A DNA stretch of 64,000 nucleotides from Chloroflexota bacterium (GTDB lineage Bacteria > Chloroflexota > Anaerolineae > Anaerolineales > Villigracilaceae). The stretch spans positions 279,258-343,257 of the forward strand of contig JACPVF010000015.1 in assembly GCA_016191845.1 (NCBI GenBank). The letters run 5' to 3'. This document shows positions 33,953 to 41,877 of this stretch, in pieces. The first letter of the stretch is position 1, and every line of letters starts with the position of its first letter. The translations under genes and the position numbers were made by a program. The notes beneath the pieces are model-generated. The model ran no database searches. It saw only the letters and a program-made list of their open reading frames with translations, and was not told the origin of the DNA.

Positions 33953-35383
33953 TTACTTGATGCCTGCCACCTTGAGGCCGTCTTGCAAAATGGCCTGGAC
34001 CTTGTCCTGGTGGCGGGTTTCGCAGTAGACACGCATAATGGGTTCGGTGCCGCTGAAGCGGATCAGCATCCAACCGCCGTCTTCGAGCTTGAACTGGAAG
34101 CCGTCCACGGTGATCAGGTCGGTGACCTTGAGGCCGCCCAGGGTGGCGGGCTTGGCGTCGAGGATCATTTTCTCGCGGGCCGAGCGGTCGCCGCTGAAGG
34201 CCGAGTCGACGCGGTCATAGAAGTATTCGCCGCCGACCTTGGCAAACAGGTCCTTGAGCAGCTCGGTCGGCTTCTTGCCGGTCTTGACCATGAAGTCGAG
34301 CATGTACAGGCCGCCCAGGATGCCGTCGCGTTCGGGGACGTTCCCGCGGAAGGCGTAGCCACCGCTTTCCTCGCCGCCGATCAGGGCGTTCGTCTCGGTC
34401 ATTTTGGGGGCCACGTACTTGAAGCCCACGCCGGTCTCATGGACAGGCACGCCGTAGAGTTCGCCCAACTTGTTGAGCATGCCCGTGGTCGAGAGGGTCT
34501 TGACGATGTCGCCGCGTTCGCCGCGGACCTCGAGCAAATAATAGGCCAGCAGGGCGTAAACACGCAACTGATTGATGAATTCGCCGTTCTCGTCACCGAC
34601 GCCGCAGCGGTCGGCGTCACCGTCGGTGATGAGCAGCACATCGGCCTTGTTATCGACCGTGGTCTTGAGGCCCACGTCGATGTTGGGGCGGATCGGTTCG
34701 GGACGTTTCATCTCAGGGAAGGACGGGTTGCGCGTGTTGTGGATCTCGATAACCTTGGTCTTACCGCCCGAGAGCAGGCGCGTGAACCAGCCCGCGCCGT
34801 TGCCCCACATGGCATCCACGACGACGGTCAGGCCGGCGTCCTTGATGGGTTGCAGGTCGATCAGGCCGTCGCGGGTGAGGTGTTCGATGTAGGGCGTGGC
34901 GGCATCGAATTTGACGATCTCTCCTGCGGCTTCAGCCTCTTTGTAGGCCTTGCGCTTGACGTCCTTGACGTCATCAGGGATGCTGCTTTCGATCTGGAAC
35001 AGACCCTCGGGGTCGATGGCGCCGCCCGTCTCGTTGCGGACCTTGAAACCATTGTCGGTGGGCGGGTTGTGCGAGGCAGTGATGTTGACTGCGCCCGCGG
35101 CTTTCTTGTCCACCACGGCGTAGGCGATGACGGGGGTGGGGGTGGCGCCGTCGGTCAGGTAGACCTTGAGGCCGTTGCCCGCCAGCACTTCGGCCACGGC
35201 GGCGGCGAAATTCTCCGAGTGGAAACGCTTGTCGTGCCCGACCACGATCCACTGTCCCTGCTTGCCCTGGGAGAGCATATAGGACGCAAACCCCTGGGCG
35301 CAGCGGCGCAGGTTGTCGAAGGTGTAGTCTTCAGCAATGACGCCGCGCCAGCCGTCGGTGCCGAACTTGATCTTGTAGGCCAT
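33953..35383 (-). CDS. Phosphoglucomutase/phosphomannomutase family protein
   Basis: A 476-residue alpha-D-phosphohexomutase. The four family loops are intact: the phosphoserine in [13 protein letters not shown], the Mg-binding DGDADRCG, the sugar-binding [10 protein letters not shown], and the phosphate-binding [12 protein letters not shown]. It starts [15 protein letters not shown] as in other members. The enzyme interconverts hexose 1- and 6-phosphates; whether glucose, mannose or glucosamine is used cannot be told. It is a monocistronic unit with a TATAAT upstream (35417-35422), AGGAGA as ribosome-binding site and its own terminator. Confidence 0.93.
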   Translation of the reverse strand: MAYKIKFGTDGWRGVIAEDYTFDNLRRCAQGFASYMLSQGKQGQWIVVGHDKRFHSENFAAAVAEVLAGNGLKVYLTDGATPTPVIAYAVVDKKAAGAVNITASHNPPTDNGFKVRNETGGAIDPEGLFQIESSIPDDVKDVKRKAYKEAEAAGEIVKFDAATPYIEHLTRDGLIDLQPIKDAGLTVVVDAMWGNGAGWFTRLLSGGKTKVIEIHNTRNPSFPEMKRPEPIRPNIDVGLKTTVDNKADVLLITDGDADRCGVGDENGEFINQLRVYALLAYYLLEVRGERGDIVKTLSTTGMLNKLGELYGVPVHETGVGFKYVAPKMTETNALIGGEESGGYAFRGNVPERDGILGGLYMLDFMVKTGKKPTELLKDLFAKVGGEYFYDRVDSAFSGDRSAREKMILDAKPATLGGLKVTDLITVDGFQFKLEDGGWMLIRFSGTEPIMRVYCETRHQDKVQAILQDGLKVAGIK

Positions 35384-35416
35384 ATTTTCTCCTGTAACGC
35401 AAATGATGACGCTTTG

Positions 35417-35422
35417 ATTATA
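35417..35422 (-). promoter_or_regulatory. -10 box for the phosphohexomutase gene
   Basis: GATATAAT on the minus strand lies about 33 bases before the ATG. Confidence 0.5.
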
Positions 35423-35444
35423 TCAAGAGAAATCCGCTCGGGAA

Positions 35445-36899
35445 CTAGGCGATGCTGGGCCCTGCCAGTTCCACGACCATGTCGCCCAGTCGTTCCAGCG
35501 CGCGCTCGATGGACAGGTTCCAGGCAGCGGCGTTCAGGCGGATGAAGTTGTAAAACTGGTTGGTGGGCGAGAACAGATAGCCAGGCGTGATGGTGATTCC
35601 GCCTTTCAGGGCCAGCGAATACAACTCCAGCGAGTCGACATTTTCGGGCAGTTGCACCCACAGCACATATCCGCCCGAGGGGCGGGTGACGCGCGTCCCC
35701 GCGGGAAAGGTGCGTGTGACGGCTTGCGAGAGTCGGGTCACGTTGCTGGCGTACTCACGGCGGATGCGTCGCAGTTGATGGTCATATCCGCCGCTGGCGA
35801 GAAATTCGGCGATGGCCATTTGCGGCAGCGTGGCAGTAGCCGCGCTCAACGTGAACTTGAGCCACTCGACCTCATTCTTGTAGCGCCCGGGCGCCACCCA
35901 ACCCACACGCAGCGAGGGACTGATATCTTTCGAGAACGAGGAGCACAACATCACCAGTCCCTTTTTGTCGAAGGCCTTGGTGGTCAACGGACGCTTTTCG
36001 GTGAAGTACAACTCGCCCGAGACGTCGTTGTCAATCAGCGGGATGTCGTAGCGGGCCAACAGTTCGACCAGTTCCTTCTTCTTCTCGTCGGGGATGCAGC
36101 TCCCGTGCGGATTGCTGAAATTGGAGATAGTCAACACCGCCTTGATGGGATTGTGCTCGATGGCGAACTGTAGTGCGTCCAGGCTGATGCCGTCGCGCGG
36201 ATTGGTGGGGATCTCCAGCGCGCGCAGCCCCTGCACCTCGATGATCTGCAACGTGCCGAAGTACATGGGCGACTCGATGGCTACGATGTCACCCGGCTTA
36301 CAGACGGCGTGCAGGCACAGGTCAATGGCCTCGGTGCCGCCCGAGGTGATGACGATGTCGTTGGGCGAGAACTGGCAGCCACTGTTGACCGCGCGCTGGG
36401 CGATCTGCACACGCAAGTCCTCGGCGCCGGGCGGGAGTTGATACCGATGTGTGCCGCGACTGGCTGTCCGCGCGAGGCGGGCCAGGATGCGGTTCATGCG
36501 TTCGGTGGGGAGCAACTCCAGGTTAGGCATGGCCGCGCCCAACTGTGCCAGTTCAGGGTTCAGGGAGTCGCGCATGACCATCATCACCAGGTCATGCAGG
36601 TTGACGCGGGTGGGATCCAGCCCCGGGGAGGAGGCCTCAGGTTCGGGCAGGTGCAGATGGGCAGGTCGGCTGACGTAGTATCCCGATTGGGGCCGCGCTT
36701 CGATCACCCCGCGGCTTTCAAGCAGCAGGTAGGCCTGCAGCACGGAACTGATGCTGACCCCCTTTTGCAGGCTCATTTGCCGCACGGATGGGATACGGTC
36801 GCCTGGGCGGTAGGTCCCCTGCTCGATCAGTTGCATTACTTGGTCCGCCACCTCTTCGTAACGAAAAGACTGTTTTTTCGACGGGGAATGTCCAGCCAT
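35445..36899 (-). CDS. MocR-type transcriptional regulator (GntR HTH plus aminotransferase)
   Basis: A 484-residue fusion regulator. Residues 12-80 form a GntR winged helix (YEEVADQVMQLIEQGTYRPG, SVRQMSLQKGVSISSVLQAY). The remainder is a fold-type I aminotransferase domain with SNFSNPHGSCIP, the ND in LIDNDVSGELY, and the PLP lysine in SSFSKDISPSLRVGW. MocR proteins sense PLP or an amino compound and usually control a divergent gene. Here that gene is the DUF2917 gene, and four copies of an ACAGT-type sequence stand between them. A catabolic aminotransferase role is less likely because of the HTH. Start: ATG with AGGAGA. Confidence 0.92.
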   Translation of the reverse strand: MAGHSPSKKQSFRYEEVADQVMQLIEQGTYRPGDRIPSVRQMSLQKGVSISSVLQAYLLLESRGVIEARPQSGYYVSRPAHLHLPEPEASSPGLDPTRVNLHDLVMMVMRDSLNPELAQLGAAMPNLELLPTERMNRILARLARTASRGTHRYQLPPGAEDLRVQIAQRAVNSGCQFSPNDIVITSGGTEAIDLCLHAVCKPGDIVAIESPMYFGTLQIIEVQGLRALEIPTNPRDGISLDALQFAIEHNPIKAVLTISNFSNPHGSCIPDEKKKELVELLARYDIPLIDNDVSGELYFTEKRPLTTKAFDKKGLVMLCSSFSKDISPSLRVGWVAPGRYKNEVEWLKFTLSAATATLPQMAIAEFLASGGYDHQLRRIRREYASNVTRLSQAVTRTFPAGTRVTRPSGGYVLWVQLPENVDSLELYSLALKGGITITPGYLFSPTNQFYNFIRLNAAAWNLSIERALERLGDMVVELAGPSIA

Positions 36900-36917
36900 G
36901 TGTCTCCTGAAAAACGA

Positions 36918-36999
36918 TACAGTTGCCGTAATTTCTACCAGTACAGTTTATTTTACCATCAACTGTTACGATAACAATTCCTCGTTTTTGCATCTGTAC
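36918..36999. promoter_or_regulatory. Candidate MocR operator array (four ACAGT-type sites)
   Basis: TACAGTT occurs at 36918-36924 and again 24 bases later at 36942-36948. The reverse copy AACTGT lies at 36961-36966 and CTGTAC at 36994-36999. They fill the gap between the MocR gene and the divergent DUF2917 gene. Direct repeats in a divergent gap are characteristic of MocR operators. Confidence 0.55.
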
Positions 37000-37059
37000 T
37001 TATTTTCGATTTCAGCGAAAATAAAATAAATTACTGGCCTATTCAACAAAGGAAAACCC

Positions 37060-37305
37060 ATGAACACCAACACCAAGAAAGCGAAGCTCGACCTCCACTT
37101 ACACCGCCGCGCTTTCCATCATGTCGCCAAGGTCAATCCCGGTATGACAGTTGCCTGCGAAGAGGGCCTGGTCTGGGTGACGGAAGCCAATAACCCGCAG
37201 GACTACATGTTGCGCCCGGGCAGGAGCATGGTCATCCGCAAGCGTGGTGATGTGCTGATCGAAGCACTCTCCGATGCCGAGGTGAGCATCATCCACCCGA
37301 ACTAG
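37060..37305 (+). CDS. DUF2917 family small protein
   Basis: An 81-residue protein matching DUF2917 by eye: a cupin-like strand pattern with LHRRAFHHVAKVNPGMTVAC, GLVWVTEANNPQDYMLRPG and RGDVLIEALSDAEVSI. These small proteins have unknown function. It is divergent from the MocR regulator and probably its target. AAAGGA precedes the ATG at a spacing of seven. A terminator follows. Confidence 0.75.
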   Translation: MNTNTKKAKLDLHLHRRAFHHVAKVNPGMTVACEEGLVWVTEANNPQDYMLRPGRSMVIRKRGDVLIEALSDAEVSIIHPN

Positions 37306-37327
37306 TTTGTAAAGCTCCTCCGAGCTA

Positions 37328-37366
37328 GGACTCCGAGATTTGGTCATCTCGGAGTCCATTTATTTT
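37328..37366 (+). terminator. Terminator of the DUF2917 gene
   Basis: A 12-bp perfect stem (GGACTCCGAGAT / ATCTCGGAGTCC) with a six-base loop is followed by ATTTATTTT. Confidence 0.88.
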
Positions 37367-37373
37367 CAGCGGG

Positions 37374-37379
37374 TATAAT
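37374..37379 (+). promoter_or_regulatory. -10 box for the cysteine desulfurase gene, leaderless spacing
   Basis: GGGTATAAT ends nine bases before the ATG. No Shine-Dalgarno site exists. Confidence 0.65.
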
Positions 37380-37388
37380 CCGTTCACC

Positions 37389-38552
37389 ATGACCCATCCG
37401 ATTTACCTTGATTATGCCGCCACCACTCCCGTGGACTCCCGCGTCCTGGAGGCGATGCGCCCTTATTTTGCGGATTCTTTCGGGAACCCTTCGTCTGTCC
37501 ATCGTTATGGACAGGCTGCCGAGGCTGCGGTCGATTCTGCGCGCGAGACGGTTGCCTCCGTGTTGGGTTGCCGCCCCGATGAAATCATTTTCACCTCCTG
37601 CGGCTCCGAGGCGGATAACCTCGCCCTGCGTGGTACAGCGCTGGCCCAGCGCGAGAAGACGGGCGCGAATCGTATCCTGACCGCGCGCACCGAACATCAT
37701 GCCGTCAGCAAGACGGCTGAGCAGCTTGAGAAATATTACGGCTTCCGTGTCGAATGGCTGGATGTAGATGAGCATGGTCGCATCACGCCCGAAGCAGTGA
37801 AGAAGGTACTTAACGAGCAGGTCGCGCTGGTCTCGGTGATGTACGCCAACAACGAGATCGGCACGGTCAACCCGATCCGTGAACTTGCGGCGTTGTGCCA
37901 TGAACATGGCATACTCTTCCACTCAGACGCGGTCCAGGCGGCGGCCTACCTCGATGTAAACGTGCCGACTCTCGGCGTGGACCTGCTCTCGCTGGGCGCG
38001 CACAAACTGTACGGCCCGAAAGGTGTCGGCGCGTTGTACGTCCGCAAAGGGACGAAGCTGGTTCCGCATCTGACGGGCGGCGGCCAGGAATTTGGCCTGC
38101 GCGCTGGGACGCATAATGTGCCGTACATCGTCGGCTTTGCGGAAGCGCTTCGCCTTGCGAAGGAAGAACGAGAACGGCGCTTCGGCCACGTCCAGCCGCT
38201 GCGGGATCACATCCTTGGCCGCGTGCTGGAAGAGATCCCCGACTCCAGGCTGACGGGTCATCCCGCCGAGCGTTTGCCCAACCATGCCTCCTTTGTCTTC
38301 AAAAACGTAGATGGCAACCTGCTGCTCACCCTGCTCGACGCGGCGGGCTTTGCCTGCTCCTCAGGTTCTGCTTGCAAGACGGGTAATCCCGAACCGAGCG
38401 AAGTCGTCACCTCTTTAGGTTTCTCCCGTGACTGGGCGCTTGGCTCCCTTCGTATCACTCTCGGCAAAGACACCCAGCCCGCCGAAGTGGATGCATTTTT
38501 GCAAGCACTGCCTTCTCTGGTGGAACGAGCCAGAGGTTTAAACCAGAGATGA
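37389..38552 (+). CDS. iscS: Cysteine desulfurase (IscS/NifS family)
   Basis: A 387-residue PLP enzyme that takes sulfur from cysteine for Fe-S clusters and tRNA thiolation. The PLP lysine is K206 in SLGAHKLYGPKGVGALYV. The active cysteine is C329 in CSSGSACKTGNPEPS, the group-I-like loop. With mnmA downstream it probably supplies sulfur for 2-thiouridine in tRNA. Its last codons and its TGA stop lie inside the left repeat of the GxxExxY element (Asn-Gln-Arg-stop from AACCAGAGATGA). So the natural C-terminus may have been altered by the insertion. Confidence 0.94.
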   Translation: MTHPIYLDYAATTPVDSRVLEAMRPYFADSFGNPSSVHRYGQAAEAAVDSARETVASVLGCRPDEIIFTSCGSEADNLALRGTALAQREKTGANRILTARTEHHAVSKTAEQLEKYYGFRVEWLDVDEHGRITPEAVKKVLNEQVALVSVMYANNEIGTVNPIRELAALCHEHGILFHSDAVQAAAYLDVNVPTLGVDLLSLGAHKLYGPKGVGALYVRKGTKLVPHLTGGGQEFGLRAGTHNVPYIVGFAEALRLAKEERERRFGHVQPLRDHILGRVLEEIPDSRLTGHPAERLPNHASFVFKNVDGNLLLTLLDAAGFACSSGSACKTGNPEPSEVVTSLGFSRDWALGSLRITLGKDTQPAEVDAFLQALPSLVERARGLNQR

Positions 38553-38570
38553 ACAGAGATGCACGGTGAT
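38542..38570. repeat. Left inverted repeat of the GxxExxY element
   Basis: ACCAGAGATGAACAGAGAT matches the reverse complement of the right repeat at 16 of 19 positions. It covers the desulfurase stop codon and lies 40 bases before the GxxExxY start. Confidence 0.75.
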
Positions 38571-38597
38571 ATTTGATTTTTGTGATGGGAGGTTTTT

Positions 38598-38996
38598 ATG
38601 AACGAAGCAGAGTTGAATAAAATTACCGAGCGGATCATTGGTTGCGCCTACAAAGTTAGCAATGCATTGGGGATTGGCTTTATCGAGAAAGTATATGAGA
38701 ATGCCCACACGCTTGAAATGCGCAAGGATGGGCTGAAGGTTGTTCAGCAGCACCCGATCAAAGTGCTGTATGATAGTGTTATTGTCGGTGAGTTCTTTGT
38801 GGACATGTTGGTTGAGAATGTTGTTTTGGTCGAACTAAAAGCGGTTTCGGCTTTGAATAGTGAACATCTGGCTCAATCGTTCAATTACATGCGTGCATCT
38901 GGGTTGCCCACCTGCGTGCTGATCAATTTTGGTCAGCCCAGGATTCAGATCCGCCGCCTGTATCCGTCTCCTGTCTGGAAGGCACCAAAGCCTTAA
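38598..38996 (+). CDS. GxxExxY family protein
   Basis: A 132-residue member of the GxxExxY family, named for G-x-x-E-x-x-Y, here GFIEKVY. The core FFVDMLVENVVLVELKAV has the D...ExK arrangement of PD-(D/E)xK nucleases, followed by QSFNYMRASGLPTCVLINFG. No activity is established for the family. Codon and base use look more AT-rich than the neighbours. The gene lies between two inverted repeats and separates cysteine desulfurase from mnmA, genes that are normally adjacent. That suggests an inserted mobile unit. GGAGG stands 7-8 bases before the ATG. Confidence 0.88.
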   Translation: MNEAELNKITERIIGCAYKVSNALGIGFIEKVYENAHTLEMRKDGLKVVQQHPIKVLYDSVIVGEFFVDMLVENVVLVELKAVSALNSEHLAQSFNYMRASGLPTCVLINFGQPRIQIRRLYPSPVWKAPKP

Positions 38997-39011
38997 ACCA
39001 CCAAAAAACAT

Positions 39012-39040
39012 CCCTGTTTATCTTCGTTTATCTCTGGTGA
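39012..39040. repeat. Right inverted repeat of the GxxExxY element
   Basis: TCCCTGTTTATCTTCGTTTA followed by TCTCTGGTGA. The TCTCTGGT end mirrors ACCAGAGA on the left. It ends four bases before the mnmA ATG, and its GGTGA may serve as ribosome-binding site for mnmA. Confidence 0.75.
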
Positions 39041-39044
39041 ATGA

Positions 39045-40103
39045 ATGACCAAAGTTGTCGTTGCCATGTCTGGAGGAGTGGATTCCTCCGTTGCCGCCGC
39101 CCTGCTCAAACAGCAGGGCTATGAGGTCATGGGTATGATGCTGCGGCTGTGGTCCGAGCCTGGCAAGGAAGACTCCAACCGCTGCTGTACGCCCGATTCG
39201 ATGGGGCAGGCGCGGCGCGTGGCGGCCAAACTCGATATTCCCTTCTATGTGGTGGATGCGAAGAACGTCTTCCGCGAAACGGTGGTGCAATACTTTCTGG
39301 ATGGCTACGCCCGTGGCGAGACGCCTAATCCATGCCTGCTGTGTAACCGTCAGATCCGCTGGACCTTTTTGCTGGATCACGCCCTGGCTCTGGGCGCAGA
39401 CTTCATGGCCACGGGACATTATGTGCGCAGGAAAGAAGATGGGGGAAAGATTGCTTTGCTGCGTGCGGTGGACCCATCGAAAGATCAATCTTATGTGTTG
39501 CACGTGTTGACTCAGGAGAAACTGCAGCGAGCCTTGTTCCCTGTGGGCGAATATCCGAAGACGGAAATCCGCAAGATCGCTGAAGCTTTTGGGTTGCCGA
39601 CCGCCTCGCGGCCTGACTCACAAGACCTGTGCTTTCTGGCAGGCGAGGACTATCGTAACTTTCTGCAACGCAATGCAGCAGAGATGCTTCACCCGGGCGA
39701 GATCGTCACCCGCGACGGCAGGGTAGTGGGTCAACACAATGGATTGCCGAACTACACCATCGGTCAGCGCAAGGGATTGGGAATCGCTTCACCTGTTCCG
39801 CTCTACGTACTGGGCAAGGACGCGGCAACCAATACGGTCATCGTCGGCACACAGGACGAACTCGGCACGCGCGAGTTGGTTGCCAAAGATGTCAACTGGA
39901 TTCGCGGCGAAGCGCCAACCGAACCCTTCCGCGCGGAGGTGAAGATTCGCTACACGGCGCGGCCCGCCTGGGCATGGGTCATGCCGCTAGACGGCGACCA
40001 GGCCAGGGTCCAGTTCGATGCCCCTGTGCGGGATGTGACCGCGGGTCAGGCGGCGGTCTTCTATGTTGAAGAGGAAGTGCTCGGCGGCGGAATCATCCAA
40101 TAA
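39045..40103 (+). CDS. mnmA: tRNA-specific 2-thiouridylase
   Basis: A 352-residue MnmA, which activates U34 of Lys, Glu and Gln tRNAs with ATP and installs sulfur delivered from cysteine desulfurase. The PP-loop SGGVDSS is at residues 9-15. The catalytic cysteine pair is C97 in NPCLLCNRQIR and C196 in DLCFLAGEDYRNF. It is functionally linked to the desulfurase upstream. The right repeat of the GxxExxY element ends just before its start codon. Confidence 0.95.
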   Translation: MTKVVVAMSGGVDSSVAAALLKQQGYEVMGMMLRLWSEPGKEDSNRCCTPDSMGQARRVAAKLDIPFYVVDAKNVFRETVVQYFLDGYARGETPNPCLLCNRQIRWTFLLDHALALGADFMATGHYVRRKEDGGKIALLRAVDPSKDQSYVLHVLTQEKLQRALFPVGEYPKTEIRKIAEAFGLPTASRPDSQDLCFLAGEDYRNFLQRNAAEMLHPGEIVTRDGRVVGQHNGLPNYTIGQRKGLGIASPVPLYVLGKDAATNTVIVGTQDELGTRELVAKDVNWIRGEAPTEPFRAEVKIRYTARPAWAWVMPLDGDQARVQFDAPVRDVTAGQAAVFYVEEEVLGGGIIQ

Positions 40104-40112
40104 GGAGCAGCC

Positions 40113-40391
40113 ATGTCCATTCCAGCCTTGACCCTCGGGTTCGTCATCGCAAGCCTGTACGGCGCGTTGTATCACCTGGTGCGGGATGGCGGGATCTGGC
40201 GGCTGGTGTTTTATCTGGTCCTGGCCTGGGTGGGATTTGCGGCGGGGCATTTTGCAGGGACCTGGCTGGGGTGGGAATTTTTCCCGCTTGGGGAGTTGAA
40301 TTTGGGGGTGGCCACCATCGGCTGCCTGGTCTTTCTGGGAGCGGGGGACTGGTTGAGCCGCATCGAGAGGCCACGGAAAAGCAAGGTATAA
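40113..40391 (+). CDS. Small three-span membrane protein
   Basis: A 92-residue protein with three hydrophobic segments (about 4-22, 28-50 and 58-77) and a basic tail, RIERPRKSKV. It follows mnmA by nine bases with AAGGAG in front, so it is in the same operon. I do not recognise the family. Confidence 0.7.
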   Translation: MSIPALTLGFVIASLYGALYHLVRDGGIWRLVFYLVLAWVGFAAGHFAGTWLGWEFFPLGELNLGVATIGCLVFLGAGDWLSRIERPRKSKV

Positions 40392-40392
40392 T
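40387..40392 (+). promoter_or_regulatory. -10 box for the dedA gene
   Basis: AGGTATAAT overlaps the stop codon of the small membrane protein gene. The leader is about 25 bases and contains a weak GTGAGAG site. Confidence 0.5.
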
Positions 40393-40424
40393 GGCGGCTT
40401 GCTAATCAATCAAGTGAGAGTGAA

Positions 40425-41081
40425 ATGGAAACCATTAAATTTCTGATCGACCTGTTCCTGCACCTGGACGAATACCTGAGCCAGATCATCACCCAGTATG
40501 GCGTGTGGACCTACGGCCTGCTGTTCTTTGTGATCTTCATGGAGACGGGTTTTGTGGTGACGCCCTTCCTGCCCGGCGACTCACTCCTGTTCGCGGCGGG
40601 TACTTTTGCGGCGCTGGACGCGCTCAATATCTGGGTGTTAATTGGTTTGTTGATGGTGGCAGCCATCGGCGGCGATACGGTCAATTACTGGATCGGCCAT
40701 ACCCTGGGCGAACGCGCTTACAACATCAAATGGATCAAGAAGGAATACCTCGACAAAACGCACGCCTTCTTCGAGAAGCACGGCGGCAAGACCATCTTCC
40801 TGGCGCGTTTTGTGCCCATCGTGCGTACCTTTGCGCCTTTCGTGGCGGGCATCGGCAAGATGTCGTATGGCTATTTCATCTCGTACAACTTCATCGGCGG
40901 CATCGTGTGGGTGCTGTTGTTCACGCTGGCGGGATACTTCTTCGGCAACATCCCGTTCGTGCGCGCGAACTTCGAGTTCGTAATCATCGCCATCATCCTG
41001 ATCTCGGTCCTGCCGATGGGCTATGAGTGGCTGAAGGCAAAGCGCGAGGCCAAACAACCCAAAGCGGAAGTTGCAAACTAG
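40425..41081 (+). CDS. DedA family membrane protein
   Basis: A 218-residue DedA/VTT-domain protein with about six membrane segments. Family marks are METGFVVTPFLPGDSLLFAAG, the conserved acid in IGGDTVNYWIGH, and FLARFVPIVRTFAPFVAGIG with its two Arg residues. DedA proteins act in lipid scrambling, envelope stress tolerance and resistance to cationic compounds. It ends in a strong terminator. Confidence 0.92.
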   Translation: METIKFLIDLFLHLDEYLSQIITQYGVWTYGLLFFVIFMETGFVVTPFLPGDSLLFAAGTFAALDALNIWVLIGLLMVAAIGGDTVNYWIGHTLGERAYNIKWIKKEYLDKTHAFFEKHGGKTIFLARFVPIVRTFAPFVAGIGKMSYGYFISYNFIGGIVWVLLFTLAGYFFGNIPFVRANFEFVIIAIILISVLPMGYEWLKAKREAKQPKAEVAN

Positions 41082-41088
41082 AACGAGG

Positions 41089-41115
41089 AGACGCCCGCAA
41101 GGGCGTCTTTTTTTA
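41089..41115 (+). terminator. Terminator after the dedA gene
   Basis: AGACGCCC and GGGCGTCT form an 8-bp stem with a GCAA tetraloop and seven T's. The ATG of the next gene follows two bases after the T-run region. Confidence 0.9.
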
Positions 41116-41116
41116 T

Positions 41117-41494
41117 ATGACCAAATGGCTGGCGATTGCCTTCTCAATCTTCATTGTCATCGTGATCATCCTGGCGGACATGGGGACTCTGCCTGGGCTG
41201 ATTCGCAGCCTGTATGATTTCCCCAACGGCGATAAGCTGGGACACTTCATCCTGTACGGGATCCTGAGTCTGCTCCTGAACCTGGCCTTTACCCTGCGCC
41301 CAGGTCTGAATCTCCTCCGCACCATCCTGACCGTGAGCCTGACTCTGGCTGCGTTGATCGGCCTCGAAGAGTGGAGCCAATCCCTGTTCGGCAGCCGCAC
41401 CATGGACATCGTGGACCTGCTGGCCAGTTACGCGGGCGTGGCAGTTGCCGCGCTGACGGCCTGGCAGGTGAGGAAATGGCCCTTGCGAGTTTGA
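41117..41494 (+). CDS. VanZ-like family membrane protein
   Basis: A 125-residue protein with four membrane segments. It has the VanZ-like motif DKLGHFILYGILSLLLNLAF and LIGLEEWSQSLFGSRTMDIVDLLASYAGV. VanZ-like proteins are of unknown biochemical role, some affecting teicoplanin resistance. The frame is open further upstream, but those codons lie in dedA. The ATG stands immediately behind the dedA terminator with no ribosome-binding site, so translation must be leaderless or depend on a start I cannot see. Confidence 0.8.
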   Translation: MTKWLAIAFSIFIVIVIILADMGTLPGLIRSLYDFPNGDKLGHFILYGILSLLLNLAFTLRPGLNLLRTILTVSLTLAALIGLEEWSQSLFGSRTMDIVDLLASYAGVAVAALTAWQVRKWPLRV

Positions 41495-41553
41495 TTGCAA
41501 CTTTTCTGCCACTCGTGCATCCAATCTTCTGAAATTTTCATCAGGAGTCGATG

Positions 41554-41766
41554 ATGCCAATTTATGAATTTGCGTGCAGTCAATGCGGACGAGCCTTCGA
41601 AGAGTTGGTCAGCATTAGCAAGATCAATGAAGTAGTTTGTCCTCAATGTGGAAGCGGACAGGTCAAGAAAAAGATGTCCACCTTCGCGTCCAAGCCAGCG
41701 GACGGAGGCGGCGGGTTCTCACTGAACAGCATCCCGTCCTCTTCGTGCGGCACAGGTAGTGTCTGA
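41554..41766 (+). CDS. FmdB-type zinc-ribbon protein
   Basis: A 70-residue protein starting [19 protein letters not shown] and continuing [16 protein letters not shown], the zinc ribbon of the FmdB regulatory family. The tail is Gly/Ser-rich and ends CGTGSV. AGGAG stands six bases before the chosen ATG (another ATG is one codon earlier). Members were proposed as regulators of formamidase genes, but in most genomes their role is unknown. Confidence 0.87.
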   Translation: MPIYEFACSQCGRAFEELVSISKINEVVCPQCGSGQVKKKMSTFASKPADGGGGFSLNSIPSSSCGTGSV

Positions 41767-41802
41767 GGGGGCTAACCCGCTCGGCCGTGCGCCGACTTTA
41801 TA

Positions 41803-41841
41803 AAAAAGTGACAGTCACATTAAATGTGACTGTCACTTTTT
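41803..41841. terminator. Bidirectional terminator between fmdB-like and penicillin acylase genes
   Basis: An 18-bp perfect stem (from AAAAAGTGACAGTCACAT) with a TAA loop, A-flanked left and T-flanked right, serves both convergent genes. Confidence 0.93.
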
Positions 41842-41848
41842 GTTATGG

Positions 41849-41865
41849 GCGCTTCGACTGCGCTC
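41849..41865. repeat. Partial copy E of the dispersed palindromic repeat
   Basis: GCGCTTCGACTGCGCTC repeats the end of copies C and D in inverse orientation, next to the penicillin acylase stop codon. Confidence 0.5.
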
Positions 41866-41877
41866 GGAAGAAATTTC

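Noticed and set aside
33983..35545. 520-codon open frame opposite the phosphohexomutase gene
   Set aside because: No motif or start signal. The true gene on the other strand has all four mutase loops.
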